From an uncultured Actinoplanes sp. (GTDB taxonomy: Bacteria > Actinomycetota > Actinomycetes > Mycobacteriales > Micromonosporaceae), in contig CAKUMG010000084.1 of NCBI GenBank assembly GCA_934667465.1, positions 1 to 12,341 on the forward strand: a stretch of 12,341 nucleotides of DNA. The letters run 5' to 3'. The notes beneath the pieces were generated by a model. That model did no database searches and had not been told where the DNA came from. It was given only the letters and a program-made list of their open reading frames with translations. How positions within the stretch are numbered: position 1 is the first letter of the stretch; the number at the start of each line of letters is the position of its first letter. The position numbers and the translations under genes are program-made. Below are positions 1 through 5,974 of the stretch, piece by piece.

Positions 1-1212
1 CTGCTCGGCCCGCTGGCCGGCGAGCCCGGCGGCGCGCAGCGGCTGGACGTCGACCGGATCGTGCGAGCGGGGGACATGAAGCGACGCACCCGTACGCTCG
101 CCACGTCCGCGCTCGCCACGGTGGCCACGGTCGCGATCGTCAGCGGCGGCGCGGCGGCCGTCCGCGACGCCAGTGCCCCGGCCGGCATCGGGGCCGCCGG
201 CTACGGATCCCCGGCGCCGAGCGGGTCCCCGTGGCCGGACCCCGCCCCGAGCACGAGCGGCGGCGTCGGCGCGCCCGGCTGGCCGTACCCGGACCTGCCG
301 TCCGTCACCGTCGGCGCGGACTGCACGATGGCTCCCCTGCGCGGACCGGCCGGCCTGGCGCGGGCCGTCGACCACACCGGCGAGTACGTGCTCGAGGAGC
401 AGCGCACCGGCACGCAGGCCACCGCCGTCGTCTGGAAGGACGGCGCGAAGGTGGCCGAGGTCGCGCTGCCCGTCTCGGACCGCACCGAGTACTGGATCAA
501 CGCCGGGGGCGAGTTCGCGGTGACCGTCGCCGACAAGCAGAAGAACGGTTTCCCGTACGCGTATGTCGACGGCAAGCTGACCAAGCTCAAGGGCGGCGGC
601 GGCCTGGTCAGCGGGATCACCGACGACGGGCGGGTGGCCGGGTCCCTCAAGTCGGGTGCCGCGGTCGTGTGGAAGACCGCCGGCGCCGAGCCCACCCGGC
701 TCGCGGTTCCGGACGGGGCCGAGTACGCGCAGGTTCACGGCATCGACCAGGACGGCACGGTGGCCGGCTACGGCAACAGCGACGCCGACACCCGCGCGGT
801 GTTCTGGCTGCCCGGCGGGGGCACCCGCGAGGTGCCGGTGGCCGACGGGCAGACGTCGCCGTACATGGTCGGGTTCGCGGGCGGCTGGGTCGCCGGCGCG
901 GACAGCCGCAACGGTTACCGCTACAACGTCCGGACCGACACCTACGAGAAGCTGCCCGCCCTGGGCATCCGCCCGGTGGCGGTGGGCACCGACGGCACCG
1001 TGGTCAGCGGCGACGGCAACCCCACGGAGACGTTCCACGCCATCGCCGGCGGGTCGGCCCGCAAGCTGGCGTCGAACTCGACCGCGACGTCGTACAACAT
1101 CCTCGGCGTCAGCGACGACGGCCGGACCGTGACCGGCAACCAGTACGACCGTGGCGCGGAGGACCCCGCGGACGGTGCCGGCGGCCGCACGGTCACCTGG
1201 ACCTGCGGCTGA
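1..1212 (+). CDS. Membrane-anchored protein with HAF-like extracellular repeats (5' end outside window)
   Basis: The frame is open from base 1, so the gene very probably starts upstream; 403 residues are visible. The first in-frame ATG is at base 76, but the residues before it (GAQRLDVDRIVRAGDMKRR) look like the short cytoplasmic stretch, ending in basic residues, that precedes the membrane segment in proteins encoded next to SigE-family ECF sigma factors in Micromonosporaceae. That comparison is from memory. One hydrophobic segment (visible residues about 33-54) should anchor the protein, followed by a Pro/Ser/Gly-rich linker (about 60-95) and a beta-rich extracellular domain. The domain repeats a turn of the type GITDDGRVAG (about 204-213), GIDQDGTVAG (about 247-256), GTDGTVVSGD (about 329-338) and GVSDDGRTVTG (about 369-379), typical of HAF-type beta-propeller repeats. 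A role in surface sensing or anti-sigma-like control is inference. A strong terminator hairpin begins 11 bases after the stop. Confidence 0.8.
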   Translation: MLGPLAGEPGGAQRLDVDRIVRAGDMKRRTRTLATSALATVATVAIVSGGAAAVRDASAPAGIGAAGYGSPAPSGSPWPDPAPSTSGGVGAPGWPYPDLPSVTVGADCTMAPLRGPAGLARAVDHTGEYVLEEQRTGTQATAVVWKDGAKVAEVALPVSDRTEYWINAGGEFAVTVADKQKNGFPYAYVDGKLTKLKGGGGLVSGITDDGRVAGSLKSGAAVVWKTAGAEPTRLAVPDGAEYAQVHGIDQDGTVAGYGNSDADTRAVFWLPGGGTREVPVADGQTSPYMVGFAGGWVAGADSRNGYRYNVRTDTYEKLPALGIRPVAVGTDGTVVSGDGNPTETFHAIAGGSARKLASNSTATSYNILGVSDDGRTVTGNQYDRGAEDPADGAGGRTVTWTCG

Positions 1213-1222
1213 TCAGAGCCTG

Positions 1223-1252
1223 AAGGGCGTCCCCGGGCCTGGGGACGCCCTT
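1223..1252 (+). terminator. Intrinsic terminator hairpin after the HAF-repeat gene
   Basis: A perfect 12-bp inverted repeat, AAGGGCGTCCCC (1223-1234) and GGGGACGCCCTT (1241-1252), encloses the 6-nt loop GGGCCT. It starts 11 bases after the stop codon at 1212. There is no U-tract beyond the two terminal Ts, which is usual for GC-rich actinomycete terminators. Confidence 0.85.
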
Positions 1253-1357
1253 CCCGGCTACCGAACTCCGGCTACCGGAACGCCCGCTGGTTCATGCGCC
1301 CCGACATTTCCGGCGCGGCGGGGGAGTCGGCGGGCGGGCCGGGGGTAAGAGGGGGCC

Positions 1358-1537
1358 ATGAGTGACGTCAACCCCGAGCAGTACGCCGAGTACACCACCC
1401 AGGACGGCCCCGGATCGGACGACGCGGACGCGATGAACGAGGTGCCGCTGCCGCTGGAGGACGCCCGCTCCGAGAGCGACCCGCGGACCGGCGCCGAGCG
1501 CAAACCGGAGATCGACCGCGCGCAGGGCGCCCACTGA
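1358..1537 (+). CDS. Small acidic hypothetical protein, 59 aa
   Basis: ATG at 1358 opens a 59-codon frame ending with TGA at 1535-1537. The protein begins MSDVNPEQYAEYTTQDGPGS and ends RKPEIDRAQGAH. It is rich in Asp and Glu, has no Cys, no hydrophobic stretch and no signal peptide, so it should be soluble, cytosolic and largely disordered. A purine-rich AGAGGGGG lies about 5 bases upstream of the ATG and can serve as ribosome binding site. Codon third positions are almost all G or C, as in the neighbouring genes, which supports real coding. It lies 145 bp beyond the upstream stop and that gene's terminator, so it is probably transcribed from its own promoter, and it converges on the permease gene. 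I do not recognise a family; it vaguely recalls short DUF5709-like acidic proteins, but I would not assign it. Confidence 0.65.
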   Translation: MSDVNPEQYAEYTTQDGPGSDDADAMNEVPLPLEDARSESDPRTGAERKPEIDRAQGAH

Positions 1538-1572
1538 CGGCTACCCGGCCGGCGCCCACCCGGCTACCCGGC
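1538..1572. repeat. Short direct repeat CGGCTACCCGGC
   Basis: CGGCTACCCGGC occurs at 1538-1549 and again at 1561-1572 with a 23-bp period, in the gap between two convergent genes. A related CCGGCTACC appears at 1254-1262 and 1268-1276 in the gap before the 59-aa gene. GGCGCC at 1551-1556 and 1570-1575 could pair as a weak 6-bp stem and serve as a modest bidirectional terminator, but this is not convincing. Confidence 0.4.
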
Positions 1573-1574
1573 GC

Positions 1575-1667
1575 CTATCCGGCTGCGCCGACGCGCGCCC
1601 GCCCGGTGGCGGCGGTGCGGACCCGCGCCCGTGCGGCCGGCGTCCAGGATCCGCCGGGGTGGAGCAT
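1575..1667 (-). other. Possible internal in-frame translation start in the permease tail (30 aa)
   Basis: Inside the permease tail the minus strand reads GAGGAGGAGACGATG: an excellent Shine-Dalgarno sequence 3-6 bases before ATG at 1667, in frame with the permease (codon 339). Initiation here would make a 30-residue basic peptide starting MLHPGGSWTPAARARVRTAA. The run also encodes Glu-Glu-Glu in the permease frame, so the match could be a by-product of acidic codons. No function is proposed. Confidence 0.25.
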
Positions 1668-2681
1668 CGTCTCCTCCTCGTGGTCCCCGGACGGGCGGGC
1701 CGTCGCCCGTGCCGCCGGGTGGGGGCGGCCGACCAGGTCGAGGCGCAGCGGGATGCGTACGGGCATCGGCACCATCCCGATCGCGATGACCCGGGGCGGC
1801 GCGGCGGGCGAGGACGGGCGGCTCGTCAGCACCAGCCCGGCCAGGATCGTCGCGCAGGCCGCCCACTCGAGCCCGCCGAGGTGCTCGCCGAGCAGCGTGG
1901 TGCTGAGCAGCGCCGCCGCCAGGGGCTCGCCGAGGCTCAGCGTCCCGGCCACTGTGGTGCTGACCGTGCGCAGCCCGCGGGCGTAGAGCGCGTACGCGGC
2001 TCCGGTGGTGGCCAGTCCCAGCCACAGGATCACCCCGACGACCCCGGCGTCGGCCAGCCCGCCGACGTCGGTGACCATCATGGGCGCCAGCAGCAGGCCG
2101 CCGACGAGCATGCTCGCGCCCGTGCCGGCGTACACGGGGATGCCCGTCTCACCCAGCCTCTTGGCCGCGGCGGTGTAGACCGCGAACAGCGCGCCCGCCG
2201 CGACGCCGCAGGCCAGCCCGGCGGGATCGACGCGCGGCCCGGCGCCCGGGAGCAGCAGCAGGCACGAGCCGGCCACCGCCAGCGCCGAGCCGATCAGCCA
2301 GCTCCGGCCGGGCCGCACCCTGTCCTGCCACAGGCCGGTCAGCCCGCAGAACAGCGGCACCGTCGCGACGCCGACCACCGTGCCCATCGCCGCGCCGGTC
2401 AGCGACACCGCGCTGAGAAAACTGACCTGGTACGCCGCGCCGACCGCCCCGGCCAGCACGACCGCCACCAGCACCCGGCGCTCCCGCAGCCGCCGCAGCC
2501 CCGCCGGATCGCCCAGGGCCAGCGCGCACAGCGCCACCCCGCCGACCACGTGCCGCCAGCCGGCCAGCGCGGCCGGGTCGATGTGGTCCGCCGACAACAC
2601 CTGGGCGGGGCCGATGGTGCCCCACAGCAGCGCGGCGCCGAGCACGAGGAAGGCGCCCCGGGAAGAGTGATCAATTCGCAC
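1575..2681 (-). CDS. EamA/DMT-superfamily permease with hydrophilic C-terminal extension
   Basis: A 368-residue protein from GTG at 2681. Longer in-frame starts exist but would run into the divergent gene at 2771 and give a non-hydrophobic leader; the chosen start places the first helix at residues about 9-28, as expected. Residues about 9-287 form ten hydrophobic segments in two EamA-type halves. The first half opens with LVLGAALLWGTIGPAQVLS and the second begins near residue 155 and carries the typical TLSLGEPLAAALLSTTLLGE (247-266) near its end. Members export or import small metabolites such as amino acids or drug-like compounds; the substrate cannot be read from sequence. Oddly, about 80 residues (288-368) follow the last helix, rich in Pro, Arg and Ala, where the family normally stops. 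The tail contains an in-frame ATG with a strong ribosome binding site (see the separate entry). CAGATT lies 6 bases before the GTG, a possible leaderless -10 box. Confidence 0.85.
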   Translation of the reverse strand: MRIDHSSRGAFLVLGAALLWGTIGPAQVLSADHIDPAALAGWRHVVGGVALCALALGDPAGLRRLRERRVLVAVVLAGAVGAAYQVSFLSAVSLTGAAMGTVVGVATVPLFCGLTGLWQDRVRPGRSWLIGSALAVAGSCLLLLPGAGPRVDPAGLACGVAAGALFAVYTAAAKRLGETGIPVYAGTGASMLVGGLLLAPMMVTDVGGLADAGVVGVILWLGLATTGAAYALYARGLRTVSTTVAGTLSLGEPLAAALLSTTLLGEHLGGLEWAACATILAGLVLTSRPSSPAAPPRVIAIGMVPMPVRIPLRLDLVGRPHPAARATARPSGDHEEETMLHPGGSWTPAARARVRTAATGRARVGAAG

Positions 2682-2758
2682 CGGGGCAATCTGGCAGTCC
2701 GCTGCGGACCCCGGAACCCTTCGATCGCCCTCCTGGCACGAACCGGGGATCAAGGCGG

Positions 2759-2764
2759 TAGCCT
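2759..2764 (+). promoter_or_regulatory. Probable -10 box of a leaderless promoter (TAGCCT)
   Basis: TAGCCT fits the actinobacterial TANNNT -10 consensus and ends exactly 6 bases before ATG at 2771. No Shine-Dalgarno sequence is present in GCGCGG between them. This spacing puts transcription start at or next to the A of the ATG, the hallmark of leaderless mRNAs. A clear -35 box is not visible; CTGGCA at 2733-2738 is a weak candidate with an over-long 20-bp spacer. Confidence 0.5.
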
Positions 2765-2770
2765 GCGCGG

Positions 2771-4249
2771 ATGCGAGGCAAGAAAATGCTGGTCGCGGGC
2801 GTTGCCGCACTGATCGCCGTCAGCACGGCGGTCGGGGTGCAGTTCCGCGCGACGGCGCAGGAGACCGGGTTCACATCGGCGGACGTCGGGTTCGCGGAGG
2901 GCAGCGCCACGGCCGGGCTGACCGCGCGGCTGGCGGCGATGGACGCGTACGCGGGGGATCGCAAGCCCATTCTGCGGCTGGACCTCGACTGGCAGGGCGT
3001 CCAGCCCGACCCGGCCGTCGCGCCGGACTTCGGCAAGCTCGACCCGATCGTCGACGCCGCGAACGAGCGGGGCATGCGGGTGCTGCTGATCCTGGCCTAC
3101 TCGGCGCGCTGGGCCAACGGCGGCAAGGACATCACCTGGCTCCCCTCCGACGACGCCGCGTGGGGGCGGATCGTCGAGGCCACCGTCACGCACTTCGGCG
3201 ACAAGGTCAGCGCGTACGAGGTGTGGAACGAACCCAACATGACCAAGTTCGCGCAGTACGGGGACAACTCCGTGCCGGCGCGGCGGCTGCGCTACTGGCA
3301 GCTGACCAGGATCGCGTACGACCGGGTGCACGACCGTTGCCCGGAGTGCACGGTGCTGGCCGGCGCGTCGGCGGTCGGCGACGCGATCAGCGAGAAGCGC
3401 AACGACAACGAGTCCGCGCAGTGGCTCGACTGGGCCTACGCGAACGGCTACGGCTCCTCGTTCGACGCGGTCACCCACCACCCGTACCCGGCCTGGAACT
3501 CCGGCCGCAGCCCGTCGCGCGCCGAGTGCGCCACCCGCTGGTGGGCCATGTTCGGCCCGGCCGACGAGAAGTGCGGCGAGCTGGCCGCGGTCCGCGCGGT
3601 CATGGTGAAGCACGGCGACCCGGACAAGAAGATCTGGGGCACCGAGTTCGGCTACCCGACCGAGGGTTCCGGCATCACCCCGCAGACCCTCACCCAGATC
3701 CGCGACCACCTCGAGGAGGGCATCCGGAACTGGCGCGCCCTCGACTACACCGGCCCGCTGTTCCTGTACTCGTTCCAGGACAGCCCCGGCTGCGCCCCGG
3801 CGAGCGACCCGGAGTGCCACTTCGGCCTGACGACCACGGCCGGCACCCCGAAACAGCCGGTCTACGACGACGTCCGCCGGGCACTGACCGACACGTGGCA
3901 GCGCACCCTGGCCCCCGGCAGGTCCCTGCACCGCCAGTCGGCCCTGCGCTCCGCCGACGGCCGGTTCCAGCTGTGGCTGCAGGGCGACGGCAACCTGGTG
4001 CTCTACATGGGCAGCACGGTCCTGTGGAAGGTCACCGGGCTCAAGGGCGTCACCCTGACCAACCGCACGGACGGCAACCTGGTGCTGCTCAACGCCGCGG
4101 GCACCGTCGTGTGGAGCTCGAAGACCGCGGGCAGGGGCCAGTCCGACCTCAACCTGCAGAACGACGGCAACCTGGTGCTCTATCCCCGCAGCACGCCGCT
4201 CAAGGCGTCCTGGTCCTCCGGCACCTGGGGGCATGCGGTCAAGAGCTGA
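2771..4249 (+). CDS. Secreted clan GH-A glycoside hydrolase (GH5/GH39-like) with C-terminal bulb-type lectin domain
   Basis: A 492-residue exported enzyme. A short basic-hydrophobic leader (residues 1-29, MRGKKMLVAGVAALIAV...) acts as Sec signal peptide or anchor. Residues about 35-375 form a TIM-barrel glycosidase: YEVWNEPN (149-156) supplies the acid/base Glu154 and IWGTEFGYPTEG (288-299) the nucleophile Glu292. VTHHPYPAW (234-242) and an FLYSFQD strand (331-337) are further clan GH-A hallmarks. Cysteine pairs 190/193, 253/268 and 341/349 suggest disulfides in the exported form. Residues about 383-484 are a monocot-mannose-binding-type (bulb) lectin domain with three sites: QGDGNLVLY (404-412), a degenerate RTDGNLVLL (432-440) and QNDGNLVLY (463-471). 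The canonical QxDxNxVxY is intact in the first and third. The enzyme probably cleaves an extracellular beta-glycan while the lectin holds it to mannose-rich polymer; the substrate is unknown. It is followed by a strong terminator hairpin. Confidence 0.88.
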   Translation: MRGKKMLVAGVAALIAVSTAVGVQFRATAQETGFTSADVGFAEGSATAGLTARLAAMDAYAGDRKPILRLDLDWQGVQPDPAVAPDFGKLDPIVDAANERGMRVLLILAYSARWANGGKDITWLPSDDAAWGRIVEATVTHFGDKVSAYEVWNEPNMTKFAQYGDNSVPARRLRYWQLTRIAYDRVHDRCPECTVLAGASAVGDAISEKRNDNESAQWLDWAYANGYGSSFDAVTHHPYPAWNSGRSPSRAECATRWWAMFGPADEKCGELAAVRAVMVKHGDPDKKIWGTEFGYPTEGSGITPQTLTQIRDHLEEGIRNWRALDYTGPLFLYSFQDSPGCAPASDPECHFGLTTTAGTPKQPVYDDVRRALTDTWQRTLAPGRSLHRQSALRSADGRFQLWLQGDGNLVLYMGSTVLWKVTGLKGVTLTNRTDGNLVLLNAAGTVVWSSKTAGRGQSDLNLQNDGNLVLYPRSTPLKASWSSGTWGHAVKS

Positions 4250-4263
4250 CTGCCACCGTACGC

Positions 4264-4328
4264 ACGGAGGGCTCGGGGGTCGCGCCAGGTCCACCGGCCC
4301 GCTGGCGCGCGATCGCCGAGCCCTCCGT
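4264..4328 (+). terminator. Long two-part terminator hairpin after the glycosidase gene
   Basis: Fifteen bases after the stop, ACGGAGGGCTCGG (4264-4276) pairs perfectly over 13 bp with CCGAGCCCTCCGT (4316-4328). Inside it CGCGCCAG (4281-4288) pairs with CTGGCGCG (4302-4309) for another 8 bp. The total is a 65-nt bulged hairpin of very high stability. Confidence 0.8.
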
Positions 4329-4640
4329 CGCCGTTCACGCCCACGCCCGGCCGCTGTCTACGCCCACGCCCGCTGCGGAACGCCCGGCGGCCGGGAGTGG
4401 GGTATCGCCACGCCGCCGAATGGACATATTTTTCCCTCGACAAGCGGTTCTACACCAACTTTGTGATTGGCGTGCCGGAACTGCCCTTTCCTCACTCGGA
4501 GAGCTTGTTCAGGGTCTGCCCGGGAACTTTTCAGAAACTTGTTGACCTTGGCCGTTACTTCGCCTTCGGCAAAGACGTTCTCTAAGTGATCTACCGATTC
4601 CCGAACTCAAGGAATCGGCGATTTCGACAAGGAGATGGGC
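4329..4640. other. Lower-GC intergenic region, leader of the Gly-His/Asn-repeat gene
   Basis: No convincing gene lies here. GC content drops clearly after about 4415. A motif AATGGAC (4419-4425) followed by TTTTTCCCTC (4429-4438) resembles one at 9114-9128 upstream of another secreted-protein gene. TTGACC at 4542-4547 is a possible -35 hexamer but has no good -10 at 16-19 bp. A 62-codon frame from GTG 4397 to 4585 exists but has third-position GC well below the neighbouring genes and no ribosome binding site, so I treat it as chance. ACGCCCACGCCCG is directly repeated near 4337 and 4360. Confidence 0.5.
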
Positions 4641-5105
4641 ATGAACCTGGTTACCCGCACGCTGGTGACGGCCGGGCTGGCGCTGACCGCCGGCGCGGCA
4701 TTCGGGGCGAGCCCCGCCACGGCCGCACCGGCCGCTTCCGGCGCCACGGCGGCGTCGGCGCAGACCACCGCCACGCAGGCGCAGGCGCCGCGCCGTGACC
4801 GGATCGTCGGTTACTACCGCTCCCGCCAGGCCTGCGAGTTCGTCGGCCGGGTCGGCGAGCGCCGCGACCGCTGGGACGACTACAACTGCTTCCGCGTCCG
4901 GAACGGCTCGTTCCGTACCGTGTGGGCGCTGCGCGTCGAGTGGGACCGCAACGGCAACGGCCACGGCCACGGCAACGGCAATGGTCACGGCCACGGCAAC
5001 GGCAATGGTCACGGCCACGGCAACGGCAATGGTCACGGCCACGGCCACGGCAACGGTCACGGCCACGGCAACGGAAACGGCAACGGAAACGGCCCGCGTC
5101 GCTGA
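4641..5105 (+). CDS. Small secreted protein with C-terminal (Gly-His/Gly-Asn) dipeptide repeat
   Basis: Two ATGs are in frame, at 4635 and 4641. AAGGAG at 4629-4634 abuts the first but sits an ideal 6 bases before the second, so 4641 is chosen (154 residues). Residues 1-30 form a Sec signal peptide, MNLVTRTLVTAGLALTAGAA then FGASPATAAP, with cleavage likely after an Ala near 24-29. An Ala/Thr/Gln-rich linker (31-50) leads to a compact domain (about 51-103) with IVGYYRSRQACEFVGRVGE and WDDYNCFRV. Its two cysteines, 65 and 83, can form one disulfide. Residues 104-151 are 24 uninterrupted X-Gly dipeptides, X being Asn 13 times and His 11 times, mostly in the order N-N-H-H, then PRR. Eleven exposed imidazoles suggest binding of Ni, Cu or Zn at the cell surface, or simply a flexible spacer. 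Both are inference, and I recognise no named family. Confidence 0.8.
   Translation: MNLVTRTLVTAGLALTAGAAFGASPATAAPAASGATAASAQTTATQAQAPRRDRIVGYYRSRQACEFVGRVGERRDRWDDYNCFRVRNGSFRTVWALRVEWDRNGNGHGHGNGNGHGHGNGNGHGHGNGNGHGHGHGNGHGHGNGNGNGNGPRR
4950..5093 (+). repeat. 24-bp tandem repeat encoding Gly-His/Gly-Asn
   Basis: A 144-bp tract built of GGN-AAC/CAC hexamers. Higher-order 24-bp units encode GHGHGNGN: 4959-4982, 4983-5006 and 5007-5030 are near identical (the first has GGC for GGT as its first codon). Units at 5031-5054 and 5055-5078 have one or two substituted codons, and the tract ends in AAC-GGA variants. The near identity at DNA level points to recent expansion by slippage or unequal recombination, so copy number should vary between strains. 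Confidence 0.9.
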
Positions 5106-5193
5106 GCCGAGTCCGGCATCATGGCGCATTCCCGGTGCGGTTGCAGTGCTGAACCCCGTACCGGAATGAGCCTTGCAGTATGAAGTGAAAAGG

Positions 5194-5224
5194 CCGGGGA
5201 CCGCGTCGGAGGCGCGGTCCCCGG
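5194..5224 (+). terminator. Intrinsic terminator after the repeat-protein gene
   Basis: CCGGGGACCGCG (5194-5205) pairs perfectly over 12 bp with CGCGGTCCCCGG (5213-5224) around a 7-nt loop. An A-run lies just upstream and TCGTATTTCC just downstream. It sits 89 bases after the stop at 5105. Confidence 0.8.
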
Positions 5225-5310
5225 TCGTATTTCCGCGCCTTTTCGTTCCGGGGTCGAGGCGGCCTGTTCGTGCTCGACGACCTGCGCGCGGGACCCGGCG
5301 CGATCGGCGC

Positions 5311-5352
5311 TGCGTCGCACGTCCTGCGTCGCACGTCCTGCGTCCTGCGTCA
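5311..5352. repeat. Short tandem repeat TGCGTCGCACGTCC
   Basis: TGCGTCGCACGTCC occurs twice head to tail (5311-5324, 5325-5338), followed by the shortened units TGCGTCC (5339-5345) and TGCGTCA (5346-5352). It is noncoding and lies about 110 bp upstream of the DUF2267 start; it may be slippage or a regulator-binding array. Confidence 0.6.
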
Positions 5353-5459
5353 CAAAAGGGATTGCGCGGGAAGGGCGGGGGTACCGGGTGCTGCGCAACT
5401 CCGCACCCGCCGGCCGGACCGCCTCCCGGCCGGGGTATTACCCCCGGAAGGTGGCGTTC

Positions 5460-5954
5460 ATGCATCGCGACGATCTGCTGGCCGGTGTCCGCGTCCGTGC
5501 CCGTCTGCACGGGCCCAACGAAGCGCGCCGCGTCATCCGTGCCGTCGTCGAAACCCTGGGGACGCTCGTCCCCGGGCCGATCCGTGGCCTGGCCGGTCAG
5601 CTGCCCGCCGACCTCGGCATTACGCTGCCGGAGGGCGCCTCGTGGAGCACCGAGGGCCGTGCCTGCCGCCGGTTCCTGCGCGACGTCGCGGCCCGGCTGC
5701 TCGTCGACGAGGCCGAGGCCGCGTTCCTGAGCCGGGTGACCCTCGGCGAGCTCAACGCCTACTGCCGCGGGGTGACCCCGGCCCGGCTCGCCGCGATGGT
5801 CCCGGCCGACCTGCGGCCGCTGCTGCGCGCGCAGCCCGAGGAGCCGGCACCGCGTTACCAGCGCGTGCTGCAGCGGACCGTCCCGGCGGCGGTCACCCTG
5901 CGGCTCGAGCCGACCCCGGCCCGGCCGGCCGTGGTCACCGCCGGCGCTGCCTGA
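5460..5954 (+). CDS. DUF2267 domain protein
   Basis: A 164-residue soluble protein. ATG at 5460 is chosen because GGAAGGTGG (5446-5454) sits 5 bases before it; an upstream in-frame ATG at 5388 would add 24 unconserved residues and lacks a ribosome binding site. The sequence has the two-lobe helical DUF2267 pattern. The first lobe carries NEARRVIRAVVETLGTLVPG (20-39) followed by GLAGQLPADLGITLPEG (43-59). The second has RRFLRDVAARLLVDEAEAAF (70-89) and repeats the motif as AMVPADLRPLLRA (112-124). The last about 40 residues are a Pro/Ala/Val-rich tail. There is no signal peptide or membrane segment, so it should be cytosolic. The biochemical role of DUF2267 is not established; members are often found near stress or dormancy genes in actinobacteria. 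It converges on the sulfotransferase and shares a terminator with it. Confidence 0.85.
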   Translation: MHRDDLLAGVRVRARLHGPNEARRVIRAVVETLGTLVPGPIRGLAGQLPADLGITLPEGASWSTEGRACRRFLRDVAARLLVDEAEAAFLSRVTLGELNAYCRGVTPARLAAMVPADLRPLLRAQPEEPAPRYQRVLQRTVPAAVTLRLEPTPARPAVVTAGAA

Positions 5955-5974
5955 CCCTCCGCCGCCCGTCCCGG

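Larger units (their letters stand above)
5106..5459. other. Intergenic region between repeat-protein gene and DUF2267 gene
   Basis: It contains the terminator at 5194-5224, a 14-bp tandem repeat near 5311-5352 and the ribosome binding site of the next gene at 5446-5454. Frames crossing it have no ribosome binding site or coding-like composition. No promoter with good -35 and -10 boxes was found. Confidence 0.5.

Noticed and set aside
2750..4294. A 514-codon minus-strand frame antisense to the glycosidase gene
   Set aside because: Its composition is Arg/Val/Gly-rich without motifs, and the plus strand carries intact catalytic and lectin motifs.
4542..4576. TTGACC as -35 of a sigma-70 promoter for the repeat-protein gene
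   Set aside because: No acceptable -10 hexamer falls 16-19 bp downstream.
4397..4585. A 62-codon plus-strand frame with a protein-like, aromatic-rich translation
   Set aside because: It starts with GTG without a ribosome binding site, its third-position GC is far below that of the real genes, and it lies in a lower-GC gap where open frames arise easily.
4440..4640. Possible riboswitch (for example c-di-AMP/ydaO type) in the leader of the secreted repeat protein
   Set aside because: I could not find the conserved paired elements of a known class; the leader is only somewhat AT-rich.
4959..5078. Repeated 24-bp units considered as a CRISPR array
   Set aside because: There are no spacers between units, and the units are codons of an open reading frame.
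5320..5360. Tandem repeat considered as a mobile-element end or attachment site
   Set aside because: No transposase, integrase, target duplication or tRNA gene is nearby.
4509..5510. A minus-strand frame with long Val-Ala repeats opposite the Gly-His/Asn tract
   Set aside because: The Val-Ala/Thr-Val pattern is the mirror of the coding repeat; no start signal or family supports it.
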